Positions 1-8,527 are shown, counted from the first letter of the stretch. The stretch is 64,000 bases of DNA from Actinomadura oligospora ATCC 43269 (GCF_000518265.1 NZ_JADG01000004.1:930001-994000), one strand, 5' to 3'. Translations and numbers: made by a program. The notes: generated by a model not told the origin, from the sequence alone.

Positions 1-1
1 C

Positions 2-1864
2 GCGTCCGCCGCCGGGATGCTCGACGAGCTGGCCGGGAAGGGGATCGTCCCGGACGGCTTCCTGGTCGAGGAGCAGTCGGAGCCGGGCGTCGAGATGATC
101 GTCGGCGCGGTGCGGGACCCGGCGTTCGGGCCGGTCCTGATGGCCGGGCTCGGCGGTGTCTGGACCGAGGCGCTGCGCGACACGTCCCTGCGGCTCGCCC
201 CGATCACCGAGGCCGACGCGCACGCGATGCTGGCGGAGCTGCGCGGGTCGGCCCTGCTCGACGGCTTCCGGGGACGGCCGCCGGTGGACAGGGGCGCGCT
301 GGTCAAGGTGCTCCTCGCGATGAGCGACATGGTCACGGCGCTCGGCGACGGGTTCACCGAGTTCGAGCTGAACCCGGTGATCTGCGGGCCGTCCGGCGCG
401 GTGGCCGTGGACGCGCGCCTCGTCGGCCGGGACGATCTCGACCCGGCCGCGCCCGCCGCGACCGCGCCTCCGCGGATCACCGACTTCGACCGGCTGTTCG
501 CGCCGCGCGGGGTCGCGGTCGTCGGCGCGTCCACGAAGCGGCCGAACTTCGGGAACATGTTCCTCACGTTCTACAAGGCCGTCGGGTACGCGGGACGGCT
601 CGTCGCCGTCCACCCGACGGCCGAGGAGATCGACGGGGTGCCGTGCGTCCCGTCGCTCACCGAGGCGGACGTCGACTACGCGCTGGTCGCCGTCCCGGCC
701 AAGCAGTGCGCGGACGTGGTGCGACATGCGTCCGGAGTGCCGTTCGTGCAGGTCATGAGCGGCGGCTTCCGCGAGATGGGCGAGCCGGAGCTTGAGACCG
801 GCCTCGCGGACGCGGCGCGCGAGGCGGGCGTTCGGCTGCTCGGCCCGAACTGCATGGGCGTCTACTCCCCCGCGGGCGGGCAGACCTTCATCGGCGGCGA
901 GCCGGGCCGTCCGGGACGGATCGCGGTCGTGTCGCAGAGCGGCGGGCTCGCGGGCGAGATCATCAAGGTCGGCGAGCGGCGCGGGCTGGCGTTCTCCAAG
1001 GTCGCGACGGTCGGCAACAGCCTCGACGTCACCCCGGCCGAACTCCTGCGGTACCTCGACGCGGACGACGGCACGTCCGCGATCGGCCTCTACCTGGAGG
1101 ACCCGCGCGACGGACGCGGCCTGCTCGACGCCCTGCGCTCGGCGGGCCGTCCGGTCGTCGCGCTGGTCGGCGGGCGCAGCGACCAGGGGCGGACGGCCGC
1201 CGCCTCGCACACCGGCGGGATGATCGGCGACGACCGGATCTGGACCGCGCTCGGCGTCCAGACCGGGACCGCGATCGTCCGGAGCCAGGACGACCTGATC
1301 GGCGCGCTCGACGCCCTCGACCTGCATGGACATCGCACGGTCAGCGGAGACGGGGTGCTGGTGATCGGGCCGAGCGGTGGCGCGAGCGTCCTCGCCGCCG
1401 ACGTGTTCGACGGCGCGTCCCTCGCCCTGCCGCAGTTCCCGGACGAGGCCGTCGAGGCCCTGCGCGCGCTCGGACTCGGCGCGGGCAGCTCGCTCGCGAA
1501 CCCCCTGGAGATCCCGGTCGGCCCGCGCGGCAACCCCGATCTGGTGCGGAACGCCGTGACGTCCATCCTCGGGCGGCGCGCGTTCTCCGACGTCGTCGCG
1601 CACGTCAACGTGCAGAGCTTCTTCACCTTCGGGAACAGCGCCGACCCGCTCGTCGCCTACACGCGCGCGGTCGGACGGCTCCAGGCGGAGACCCCGGTCG
1701 CCCGGATCACGCTGGTCGTCCGGAACGCCGAGTGCGCCCCGCCCGGCGTCGAGGACCAGGTGCGGAACGTCGCGCGCGAGGCGGGCGTGCCGGTCTACCG
1801 GAGCATGGAGGCCGCCGCGAGCGCGGTGGCCGCGATGAGGAGGACCCTCGATGGGAAGTCTTGA
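2..1864 (+). CDS. Acyl-CoA synthetase, ADP(NDP)-forming, fused subunits (5' partial)
   Basis: The reading frame is open from base 2, so the true start lies upstream; the first in-window ATG is at 17. The visible protein starts inside an ATP-grasp (beta-like) domain (about residues 1-140, counted from that ATG, with ELNPVIC near its end). It then enters a CoA-binding Rossmann domain (GVAVVGAS near 165) and a succinyl-CoA-ligase-like domain. The SHTGG motif at about H398 matches the phosphohistidine loop of this family. The family makes an acyl-CoA from a carboxylic acid, ATP and CoA, in the cytosol. The order ATP-grasp then CoA-binding marks the fused acetate-CoA-ligase-like type. It overlaps the next SDR gene by 14 bp, so they form an operon. 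The substrate cannot be read from sequence. Confidence 0.88.
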   Translation, partial: ASAAGMLDELAGKGIVPDGFLVEEQSEPGVEMIVGAVRDPAFGPVLMAGLGGVWTEALRDTSLRLAPITEADAHAMLAELRGSALLDGFRGRPPVDRGALVKVLLAMSDMVTALGDGFTEFELNPVICGPSGAVAVDARLVGRDDLDPAAPAATAPPRITDFDRLFAPRGVAVVGASTKRPNFGNMFLTFYKAVGYAGRLVAVHPTAEEIDGVPCVPSLTEADVDYALVAVPAKQCADVVRHASGVPFVQVMSGGFREMGEPELETGLADAAREAGVRLLGPNCMGVYSPAGGQTFIGGEPGRPGRIAVVSQSGGLAGEIIKVGERRGLAFSKVATVGNSLDVTPAELLRYLDADDGTSAIGLYLEDPRDGRGLLDALRSAGRPVVALVGGRSDQGRTAAASHTGGMIGDDRIWTALGVQTGTAIVRSQDDLIGALDALDLHGHRTVSGDGVLVIGPSGGASVLAADVFDGASLALPQFPDEAVEALRALGLGAGSSLANPLEIPVGPRGNPDLVRNAVTSILGRRAFSDVVAHVNVQSFFTFGNSADPLVAYTRAVGRLQAETPVARITLVVRNAECAPPGVEDQVRNVAREAGVPVYRSMEAAASAVAAMRRTLDGKS

Positions 1865-2612
1865 CGGCAAGGTCGCGATCGTCACCGGCGGCGCGCGCGG
1901 CATGGGCAAGGCGCACGTCCGGCGGTTCGTGGACGAGGGCGCGCGCGTCGTCGTCGGGGACGTCCTGGAGGAGGCCGGGGCCAAGCTCGCCGCCGACCTC
2001 GGGGACGCCGTCCGGTTCGTCCGGATGGACGTGACGCGGCCGGAGGACTGGGCGAACGCCGTGCGCGTCGCCGTTGAGACCTACGGCGGGCTGCACGTCC
2101 TGGTGAACAACGCGGGCATCCTCAAGCACAAGACGATCGAGGAGATGACGCTCGACGAGGCACGGGCGATCATCGAGGTGAACGTGCTCGGCCAGTGGCA
2201 GGGCATCAAGGCCGTCACCGGCGCGATGCGGGACTCCGGCGGCGGGTCGATCGTCAACGTGTCGTCCACCGAGGGGTTCATCGGGGCGGCCGGGCTGTCG
2301 GCGTACAGCGCGTCCAAGTTCGGCGTGCGCGGGCTGACCAAGTCGGCGGCGCGCGAACTCGGGAAGTACGGCATCCGGGTCAACTCCATCCATCCCGGGG
2401 CGATCGTCACCGGGATGTCGATGCAGCAGGACGTCATCGACGCGACCGCCGACCGCGCGGAGGCCCTGATCGAGGGCCTGCCGCTCGGCCGGCTGGGGAA
2501 CTCGCGCGAGGTGTCCGGGCTGGTGGCCTACCTGGCGTCGGACGACGCGTCCTACTGCACCGGCAGCGAGGTCCTCGTGGACGGCGGCCTGGTCACCGGC
2601 TCCGGCTACTGA
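1851..2612 (+). CDS. SDR family oxidoreductase
   Basis: This is a 253-residue classical short-chain dehydrogenase with all core motifs: TGGARGMG nucleotide-binding loop (12-19), NNAG (86-89), catalytic S139, Y152 and K156 in YSASK, and the C-terminal VDGG. The residue after beta-2 is Asp (GDVLE, near 37), which suggests NAD rather than NADP. The start overlaps the end of the acyl-CoA synthetase by 14 bp, so the two are co-translated. Its closest general type is the 3-alpha/20-beta-hydroxysteroid or 3-oxoacyl reductase group, but the substrate is unknown. The pairing with an acyl-CoA synthetase suggests a role in breakdown of an acid or alcohol side chain (inference). Confidence 0.9.
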   Translation: MGSLDGKVAIVTGGARGMGKAHVRRFVDEGARVVVGDVLEEAGAKLAADLGDAVRFVRMDVTRPEDWANAVRVAVETYGGLHVLVNNAGILKHKTIEEMTLDEARAIIEVNVLGQWQGIKAVTGAMRDSGGGSIVNVSSTEGFIGAAGLSAYSASKFGVRGLTKSAARELGKYGIRVNSIHPGAIVTGMSMQQDVIDATADRAEALIEGLPLGRLGNSREVSGLVAYLASDDASYCTGSEVLVDGGLVTGSGY

Positions 2613-2618
2613 CCCGGG

Positions 2619-4031
2619 TCATCGGCTCAGGCCGGCGCTGACGAGCTCGGCGGGACGCCGGTCGGCCCAGTTCTCGACCGACTCCAGCTGCGCGGCGAGC
2701 GAGATCAGCGTCGCCTCGTCGGAGTCGTGGCCGAGGAGCTGCGCGCCGATCGGCAGGCCGTCCCGGCTGAACCCGGCCGGGACGTTCACGCCCGGCCAGC
2801 CGAGCACGTTCCACGTCCAGGCGTAGGGGCACGCGGCGGCGACGCCCGACTGCGTCCTCTGGTAGCCCGCGCCCTCGAACGCGCCGACCCTCAGTGGGAG
2901 CTGCGCGGTGGTCGGGGTGAGGACGACGTCGGCGAGCTGGAAGATCCGCCCGACCCGGCGCCGGAAGTACGGGTCGAGGCGGCGGGCGAGCGGCAGCAGG
3001 CGGCGGCCCGCGATCCGGCCGATCCTCGCCTCCACCTCGGTGCGCGGCTCGGGACGCGCGTTCGGCATGGCGTCCAGCCAGTCGGCGACGCCGGTCGTGC
3101 CGCGCGGCACCAGGCCCATGAAGATCGGCCCGTAGTCGGGGTCGGCGGGGAACACCTTGTGCCCGAGCGCCGTGAACCGCCGCGCGAGCCGCTCGACCGC
3201 GAGCCGGATCTCCGGGTCGAGCCTGCCCGGCACGCCGAAGGCGGTCCTGTACGAGACGGCGATCCGCAGGCGTCCCGGCTCGCGCCGGGCCGCGTCGGCG
3301 AACGGCGTGACGGGACGGTCGAGCCGGTGGACGTCCTCGGGGTGGCTCCCGGTCAGGACGTCCAGCATCAGCGCCGCGTCCCCGACCGTCCGGGCGAGCG
3401 GGCCCCAGACCGTGATCCCGTTGAACGGGTCGCGGTTGGGGAAACCGGACACGCGACCGCGCTGCGGCTTGATGCCGACCAGGTGCGACCAGGCCGCGGG
3501 GATGCGGATCGAGCCCGCGCCGTCCGAGCCGACCGCCGCCGCGACCATGCCCGCCGCGACCGCCGCCGCGCTCCCCCCGGACGACCCGCCCGGCGTCCGC
3601 TCCGGGTTCCACGGGTTGCGCGCCCAGCCGAACCCGGGCGACTCGCTGAACGGCCACAGCCCGATCTCGCAGGTCGTGGTCTTGCCGACGATCACCGCGC
3701 CCGCCGCGCGCAGCTTCCGGACGACCTCGGCGTCCTCGGTCGCGGGCTCGTGGTCGGCGAGCACCGCGAACGGGGTGGTCTCGCCCGCCAGGTCCGTGTC
3801 GTCCTTGATCGCGACCGGGACGCCGAGCAGCGGCAGCCGCTCCCCCGCCCGCAGCCGCTCGTCCGCCGCGTCCGCCTCCGCCAGCGCGGCCTCGCGCCGG
3901 ACGACCCGGAACGCGTGCAGCGACTCCAGCGCGTCGACGCGCGCGAGCGTCCGCCGGGTGAGCTCCCGCGACGAGACCTGGCCGTCCGCCAGCAGCGCCG
4001 CCTGCTCGGCCAGACCGAGGAAGTCGTCCAT
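2619..4031 (-). CDS. Amidase (amidase signature family)
   Basis: This is a 470-residue amidase-signature hydrolase. The Ser-cisSer-Lys triad is visible: K76 in VAIKDDTD, the cis-serine S150 in GGSSGGSAAA, and nucleophile S174 in GAGSIRIPA. These enzymes hydrolyse amides or carry out related amido transfer. It has no signal peptide, so it is cytosolic. It is not GatA by context, since no gatB/gatC is adjacent. The gene is divergent from a TetR regulator, with a perfect 20-bp palindrome between them, so expression is probably controlled by that regulator. The natural amide is unknown. The ATG at 4031 fits the N-terminal family boundary (MDDFLGLAEQ). Confidence 0.93.
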   Translation of the reverse strand: MDDFLGLAEQAALLADGQVSSRELTRRTLARVDALESLHAFRVVRREAALAEADAADERLRAGERLPLLGVPVAIKDDTDLAGETTPFAVLADHEPATEDAEVVRKLRAAGAVIVGKTTTCEIGLWPFSESPGFGWARNPWNPERTPGGSSGGSAAAVAAGMVAAAVGSDGAGSIRIPAAWSHLVGIKPQRGRVSGFPNRDPFNGITVWGPLARTVGDAALMLDVLTGSHPEDVHRLDRPVTPFADAARREPGRLRIAVSYRTAFGVPGRLDPEIRLAVERLARRFTALGHKVFPADPDYGPIFMGLVPRGTTGVADWLDAMPNARPEPRTEVEARIGRIAGRRLLPLARRLDPYFRRRVGRIFQLADVVLTPTTAQLPLRVGAFEGAGYQRTQSGVAAACPYAWTWNVLGWPGVNVPAGFSRDGLPIGAQLLGHDSDEATLISLAAQLESVENWADRRPAELVSAGLSR

Positions 4032-4050
4032 CCGGGCCCCTCTCCAGTTG

Positions 4051-4070
4051 TCGTTCGTTCGAACGAACGA
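4051..4070. promoter_or_regulatory. Perfect 20-bp palindrome, likely TetR operator
   Basis: The sequence TCGTTCGTTCGAACGAACGA is identical to its reverse complement over all 20 bases. It sits between the divergent amidase (start 4031) and TetR (start 4109) genes. Each half carries a tandem CGTT repeat, which suggests that more than one dimer register may be possible. Position and symmetry are those of a TetR operator controlling both promoters; binding itself is inferred. Confidence 0.8.
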
Positions 4071-4108
4071 TAGCTCCGATGGTCCGGATGCGGAAGACTG
4101 GAACGGCT

Positions 4109-4702
4109 ATGACCACCCCGAGCACCACCCCGGCGGGCGCCACGGGCGACAGCCCGCGTGACCGCATGCTCCAGGCGACCCTGGACCTCATCGCCGAGCA
4201 GGGCGTCGGCGCCGTGACCAACCGCGCGGTCGCCCGCGCCGCCGGGGTCTCCCTCGGCTCGCTGACCTACCACTTCCCGAGCCAGTCCGACCTGCTGCGC
4301 GAAGCCCTGGCCGCGTTCGTGGACGACGAGATCGCCCGCATCACCGCGCACGTCGAACGCCTGCGCGACACCGGCCTGGACGCGGGCGCCGCCGCCGACG
4401 AGGTGGAGAAGGCCATGGCCGGGTTCGCCGCCGACCACCACCAGATCGCGAACCTCGAGCTGCACCTGCACGCCGCGCGCGACCCCGAGGTGCGCGCCAC
4501 CTCGGCCCGCTCGGTCGCCGCCTACGACCGGCTCGCCGCCGCGATCCTCACCGCCCTCGGCATCAGGGACGCCGACCGGCACGCCCCCGCCGTGGTCTCC
4601 CTGCTCTACGGCCTGGCCGTGCGGCGGCTGGCGACCGGCGACCGCTCGGCGTCCGGCACCGCCGACGCCCTCCGCACCCTCCTGGTCGGCCTCCCCCGCT
4701 GA
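4109..4702 (+). CDS. TetR family transcriptional regulator
   Basis: This is a 197-residue one-component regulator. The N-terminal helix-turn-helix is clear (about residues 14-60: LDLIAEQGVG, then VARAAGVSLGSLTYHF, then DLLREAL). It is followed by an alpha-helical ligand-binding domain of usual length. I chose the ATG at 4109 because the protein then has a short disordered N-terminus before the HTH; in-frame ATGs at 4079 and 4088 would add residues close to the operator. It is divergent from the amidase and most likely represses both genes through the palindrome at 4051-4070. The inducer may be the amidase substrate or product, which is inference. Confidence 0.9.
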   Translation: MTTPSTTPAGATGDSPRDRMLQATLDLIAEQGVGAVTNRAVARAAGVSLGSLTYHFPSQSDLLREALAAFVDDEIARITAHVERLRDTGLDAGAAADEVEKAMAGFAADHHQIANLELHLHAARDPEVRATSARSVAAYDRLAAAILTALGIRDADRHAPAVVSLLYGLAVRRLATGDRSASGTADALRTLLVGLPR

Positions 4703-4751
4703 CCCGGATCGTCCGGCCGCCGCCCCTCGGGCACCGGCCCGCTAAAGCGAC

Positions 4752-4787
4752 CGGCCCGCACGGCCCCGAGCGGGGTCTTGCGGGCCG
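4752..4787 (+). terminator. Hairpin downstream of TetR gene
   Basis: A 9-bp outer stem (CGGCCCGCA at 4752-4760 with TGCGGGCCG at 4779-4787) encloses a CCCC-GAGC-GGGG inner stem. It begins 50 bp after the TetR stop. There is no clear T-tract, as is common in high-GC actinomycetes, so termination is inferred from position and stem strength. Confidence 0.5.
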
Positions 4788-4956
4788 TACGAGCCGATCA
4801 CCTGTCTCCGGCAGAAGCCAAGACCGGGACCTCCCGGCTACTCGTCACGCTAAGCACCCGCGCCACCCCGGAGAACCCCTTTAACCCTCCCTTAGGGGTG
4901 GCCTGAGGCCGCGTTATCCCGGGGCCCTCGAATTCGGGGATGACCTGCGCGAACAC

Positions 4957-4988
4957 GAAGGGCCTCCCGCGGCAACGGAAGGCCCTTC
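4957..4988. terminator. Hairpin in the leader region
   Basis: A perfect 9-bp inverted repeat (GAAGGGCCT at 4957-4965 and AGGCCCTTC at 4980-4988) with a 14-base loop. It could be a terminator, an attenuator or the edge of a decayed element. It has no T-tract on either strand. Confidence 0.4.
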
Positions 4989-5058
4989 CACGTCGTGGTG
5001 CCCGCCCGAGCCATCGAACGTGGAGCCATCGACCCCCACAAGGTAAGGGCCGGGGCGT

Positions 5059-5333
5059 GTTGTTCGGTACGCATGGCGGCGCCGCTCCGCCCGCGCGGGG
5101 ACGGCCGGGCCACTACAAGGCGCTGACCAGCGGAAACGCCAGATACGTGAGGCATCCTCGTTGTTCACAGTTTCCGCGTCGGGCGCGGTTCGTGCCTCTG
5201 CATGAGCAAGTGCCCGGTTCCGGCGGCAAGACGCGAACAACGATCTCTTGACCGGGCCGACCGGGCGCGGTATTCGCGCGGGACGTCAGGGACTCCGAAC
5301 AACGTAACCGCCCAGATCGCTTTCGGAACAACG
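5059..5333. repeat. Repeated GAACAACG boxes upstream of the XRE regulator
   Basis: The octamer GAACAACG occurs on the plus strand at 5235-5242, 5297-5304 and 5326-5333, and inverted (CGTTGTTC) at 5159-5166. A near-copy (TGTTGTTC) lies at 5058-5065. All precede the small gene at 5459 and the regulator at 5629. The clustering suggests operator sites for a multimeric DNA-binding protein, perhaps that regulator itself. This is inference from position. Confidence 0.45.
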
Positions 5334-5458
5334 GGACGTCCGCCACGATGTTCGCGAGAAGGGCGCGGACCGCCCTTCGCGGCGGCAACCGCGAAGGGCC
5401 GAAGGACCGCGCTCGCTCGTTTTCCCCGCCCGAGCCATTCGTTCATCTGGGAGCTTCC

Positions 5459-5629
5459 TTGTCCTCTCCATCCGCGTTCGCGTTGTGCATCGTCCGTCCG
5501 GACGTGCGCGATGTCCGGGCCGCGCCCGTCGTGGTGCTGGTGGTCGTGCTGATCCTGCGGGGCGTCGATCCGTGGTGGGCGCTGGTCGTGGCCGCCGCGG
5601 CCGTTCTCCTGCGGACGTCCTCCGGCTGA
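5459..5629 (+). CDS. Putative small membrane protein (56 aa)
   Basis: This is a short frame starting at TTG 5459, five bases after a GGAG (5450-5453). It is unrecognised. Its C-terminal half is strongly hydrophobic (APVVVLVVVLILRG, then WWALVVAAAAVLL), which fits two short membrane segments or a hairpin. Its stop TGA shares one base with the ATG of the next gene (TGATG), the usual signature of translational coupling. That coupling, more than homology, is the reason to believe in it. An alternative is that it is only the translated leader of the downstream regulator. Confidence 0.42.
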   Translation: MSSPSAFALCIVRPDVRDVRAAPVVVLVVVLILRGVDPWWALVVAAAAVLLRTSSG

Positions 5630-6987
5630 TGCCGCGTCCGGAGAACCCGCTCGATCCGGAGTCGGGTCCCGTCGCGGCGTTCGCCGTCGCGCTCCGGGAA
5701 CTGCGGACGAGCGCGGGCGCGCCGAGCTACCGGGCCATGTCGAAGCGGTCCTACTACGGCTTCACCACCCTCGCCGAGGCCGCGGCCGGACGGCGTTTCC
5801 CCAGCTGGGAGATCACGCGCGCCTACGTCGCGGCCTGCGACGGCGACGTCCATGGATGGGAGCGGCGGTGGACGGAGACGGCCTCCCTCCTGCGCCGGAC
5901 CGGCGACACCGGCCCGGAGGAGAGCGGCGAGCGCCCGCCTCCGCCCGCGCCCGGCCACCCCGGCGGCGCGATCCCGGAGCAGGCCGGACGCCCTTCTCCG
6001 GCGTCCGGCCGTCCCGGAGCGGTCACGGCCGGTGGAACGACGACCGCGACGCGGCCCGTGCCGTCCCCACCGCACGACAAGCTGGTCGCGACCGCCGAGA
6101 CCGCCCGCGCGGACGACCGTCCGTGGACGTCCTTCCAGAGCCGCGGCGGACCGACCGTCCGGCGCATCCTGCTCGGCGCGCAGCTCCGGCGGCTCCGGGA
6201 ACGGAGAGGGATCTCGGCCGAGGACGCGGGATACGAGATCCGCGCCTCGCACTCCAAGATCAGCCGGATGGAACTCGGCCGCGTCGGGTTCAAGGAGCGG
6301 GACGTCGCCGACCTGCTCACGCTCTACGGGGTCGTCGAGACGGGCGACCGCGCCCCCCTGCTGGAGCTCGCGCGTGAGGCCAACTTCCCGGGCTGGTGGC
6401 ACCGGTTCGGGGACGTCCTGCCGACCTGGTTCGAGACCTACCTCGGGCTGGAGGAGGCGGCCTCGGTCGTGCGCGCGTACGAGCCCCAACTGGTCCCCGA
6501 GCTGCTGCAGAGCGAGGACTACACGCGGGCCGTCATCCGCCTGGGCACGCCGAACGCGCCCGCGGAGGACGTCGAGCGGCGCGTCCGGCTCCGGACGCGC
6601 CGCCAGGAGCGGCTCGCCGAACCCGGGGCCCCGACGCTGTGGGCGATCGTGGACGAGACCGCGCTGCGGCGCCCGATCGGCGGACGGGAGGTCATGCGCG
6701 GCCAGCTCGTCCACCTCGTCCAGATGGCGGACCTGCTGAACGTCACCGTGCAGATCGTCCCCTTCGTGCGGGGGGCCGTCCCGGTGAGCAACGCGTTCAC
6801 CATCCTCCGCTTCTCCGAGACCGACCTCCCGGACGTCGTCTACCTGGAACAGCTGACCTCCGGCATGTACCTCGACAAGGAGGGCGACGTCGACGCCTAC
6901 CTGGCGATGATGAACACGCTCAGCTCCGTGGCCATGAGCCCCGCCGAAAGCCTGTACTTCCTCCGGTCCCTGCTGGACCGGACGTGA
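5629..6987 (+). CDS. Double-HTH XRE regulator with DUF5753 sensor domain
   Basis: This is a 452-residue protein. Residues 183-235 form an XRE-type HTH (LRERRGISAEDAGYEI, then HSKISRMELGR). Residues from about 255 to 445 are the DUF5753 domain typical of actinomycete regulators (AYEPQLVPELLQ, PFVRGA, FSETDLPDVVYLE). Such proteins are usually about 285 residues. This one has about 175 extra N-terminal residues with a second predicted HTH (ALRELRTSAG to EITRAYVAACDGD, about 20-75) and a Pro/Gly/Thr linker (about 92-165). The N-terminal HTH resembles the domain found ahead of actinomycete STAND/WD40 regulators (from memory). The start at 5629 overlaps the stop of the small membrane protein. Clustered GAACAACG boxes upstream may be its targets. 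Confidence 0.88.
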   Translation: MPRPENPLDPESGPVAAFAVALRELRTSAGAPSYRAMSKRSYYGFTTLAEAAAGRRFPSWEITRAYVAACDGDVHGWERRWTETASLLRRTGDTGPEESGERPPPPAPGHPGGAIPEQAGRPSPASGRPGAVTAGGTTTATRPVPSPPHDKLVATAETARADDRPWTSFQSRGGPTVRRILLGAQLRRLRERRGISAEDAGYEIRASHSKISRMELGRVGFKERDVADLLTLYGVVETGDRAPLLELAREANFPGWWHRFGDVLPTWFETYLGLEEAASVVRAYEPQLVPELLQSEDYTRAVIRLGTPNAPAEDVERRVRLRTRRQERLAEPGAPTLWAIVDETALRRPIGGREVMRGQLVHLVQMADLLNVTVQIVPFVRGAVPVSNAFTILRFSETDLPDVVYLEQLTSGMYLDKEGDVDAYLAMMNTLSSVAMSPAESLYFLRSLLDRT

Positions 6988-7017
6988 GCTGACGGCGGGC
7001 TCGCTTAGGCTTCTGGG

Positions 7018-7593
7018 ATGCGGGTTCCGTCTGACGGGGAGATCCGGGGGCTGCACGAGAAGCACGCTCCCTCGGCCGAGGCGTTCGAGCTGGTCTTCAC
7101 GCACTGCGAGGTCGTGGCCCGGATCGCCGGGCAGTTCAGCGACAGTCCGCTGGTGCGGGCCGGGGCGCTGCTGCACGACATCGGCGTGTACCGGCTCTAC
7201 GGGCCGGACGGACGGCTCGACTCCGCCGACTACATCCGGCACGGGGTGCTGGGTGAGGAGTTGCTGCGCGAGGAGGGGCTGCCGGAGGTGCTGTGCCGGT
7301 TCTGCTCGCACCACACCGGGGTCGGCCTCACGTGCGCGGACGTGCGAGAACAGGGGCTGCCACTGCCGGAGGCCGACTACCTGGCGGAGACGGACGAGGA
7401 GGCGATCGTCATGTACGCGGACAAGTTCCACAGCAAGACGACGCCTCCGGTGTTCGTGTCGGCGGCCGGCTACACGGTGAAGGTCGCGCGGTTCGGCGAG
7501 GACAAGGCGCTGGCGTTCAAGGCGATGCGCGAGCGGTTCGGCGATCCCGAACTGGACGGGCTCGCCGAGAAGTACGGGTTCGCGATCATCTGA
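7018..7593 (+). CDS. HD domain phosphohydrolase
   Basis: This is a 191-residue protein with the HD-superfamily metal-binding set: H29 in FTHCEVV, the H53-D54 pair in LLHDIGVY, paired HH in CSHHTG near 99-100, and a late Asp in YADKFHSK. Family members hydrolyse phosphate esters of nucleotides or related compounds; this one matches small stand-alone HDIG proteins of unknown substrate. A TAGGCT hexamer (7006-7011) lies six bases before the ATG and there is no Shine-Dalgarno, so the mRNA is probably leaderless. The 3' end overlaps the convergent sigma factor gene by 8 bp. Confidence 0.86.
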   Translation: MRVPSDGEIRGLHEKHAPSAEAFELVFTHCEVVARIAGQFSDSPLVRAGALLHDIGVYRLYGPDGRLDSADYIRHGVLGEELLREEGLPEVLCRFCSHHTGVGLTCADVREQGLPLPEADYLAETDEEAIVMYADKFHSKTTPPVFVSAAGYTVKVARFGEDKALAFKAMRERFGDPELDGLAEKYGFAII

Positions 7594-8527
7594 CCGGCAG
7601 GGTCGCGGGCAGGTTGAAGAGGCGGAAGACCTCCTCGTCCTGCGTGACGGTGTTGCGGAGGATGCCGGACGGCGTGACGTCCAGCACCTGGAGGGTGTGG
7701 AACTGCGCGGGGCCGCCGGTTCGCGGGATCAGGTACGCGGCGAAGCCGGGCTGGCCGTTGGCCTCCACGCGGAGGTGGCTCCAGTTGGTGCCGTTCAGCG
7801 TGTACACCCGCTTCATGAAGCCGAGGTACAGGTCGCGGCCGGTGTACCAGTTGACCATCGGCGGCATCTCCATGATGACGTCGGCGGTCAGGAGCGCCCC
7901 GAGGGCGGCCAGGTCGGCGCGCTCGAAGGCGGCGACGTAGCGGTCCACGAGGGCACGGGCCGACGGGTCGGACGGCTCGCCCAGGTCGTCCGGGTCGAGG
8001 TTCTCCTCGGCGAGGCGGGCGCGGGCGCGCTGGAGGGCGCTGTTCACGGCGGCGGGCGAGGTCTCCAGGGACGCCGCGACCTCGGCGGCCGACCAGTCCA
8101 GGACGTCCCGCAGGATGAGGACGGCTCGCTGCCGCGCCGGAAGAAGTTGCAGTGCCGCCACGAACGCCAGGCGGAGCGTGCCGCGTTCGGTGGCGGCCAT
8201 GGCCGGATCGGTCGGGAGGGGCTGGAGCCACGGGACCTCGTGCCCGTGGACGAGCGGTTCCTCCGGATCGGTGCCGGGAGCGCCGATCCCGGACGGCAGC
8301 GGACGGCGGGCACGGGACTCGAGCGCGTTGAGGCAGGCGTTGGTGGCGATCCGGTACAGCCACGTCCGCATCGACGCCTTGCGCTCGTCGAACCGGTCGT
8401 AGGAACGCCACGCGCGCATCATCGTCTCCTGGACCAGGTCCTCGGCGTCGATGGCCGAGCCGAGCATCCGGTAGCAGTGGGTCAGGAGTTCCTGGCGGTG
8501 CGGCGCGGTGCGCTCTTCGAAGTCCAC
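7586..8527 (-). CDS. ECF sigma factor with C-terminal SnoaL-like domain
   Basis: This is a 313-residue RNA polymerase sigma-70 family protein. Region 2 is clear (HCYRMLGSAIDAEDLVQET, then RTWLYRIATNACLN), and region 4 follows (LQLLPARQRAVLILRDVL, WSAAEVAASLE). The last 110 residues form a SnoaL-like NTF2-fold domain (LVDRYVAAFERADLAALGAL, MPPMVNWYTG). This layout, and the HGHEVPWLQPLP linker, match the SigG-like extended ECF group, where the tail replaces a separate anti-sigma factor. I chose GTG 8527 (MDFEERT), because a longer frame back to 8686 would overlap the divergent gene at 8637. The neighbouring gene encodes a free SnoaL-type protein. Confidence 0.9.
   Translation of the reverse strand: MDFEERTAPHRQELLTHCYRMLGSAIDAEDLVQETMMRAWRSYDRFDERKASMRTWLYRIATNACLNALESRARRPLPSGIGAPGTDPEEPLVHGHEVPWLQPLPTDPAMAATERGTLRLAFVAALQLLPARQRAVLILRDVLDWSAAEVAASLETSPAAVNSALQRARARLAEENLDPDDLGEPSDPSARALVDRYVAAFERADLAALGALLTADVIMEMPPMVNWYTGRDLYLGFMKRVYTLNGTNWSHLRVEANGQPGFAAYLIPRTGGPAQFHTLQVLDVTPSGILRNTVTQDEEVFRLFNLPATLPVR

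Larger units (their letters stand above)
4703..5458. other. Gene-free 0.75-kb leader with hairpins and repeated boxes
   Basis: I see no convincing gene here: the open frames have no family resemblance and no good ribosome-binding sites. The stretch contains the TetR terminator hairpin, a second hairpin at 4957-4988, an ACCCCT/AGGGGT inverted repeat near 4876-4900, and repeated GAACAACG boxes. The phrase CCCGCCCGAGCCAT occurs twice, near 5007 and 5426, each followed after about 10 bases by a GGAGC. This hints at a duplicated leader segment ahead of the small gene at 5459. Confidence 0.5.

Noticed and set aside
4940..5251. A 103-codon frame in the leader region
   Set aside because: No ribosome-binding site, no recognisable sequence, and it runs through a hairpin and repeated boxes.
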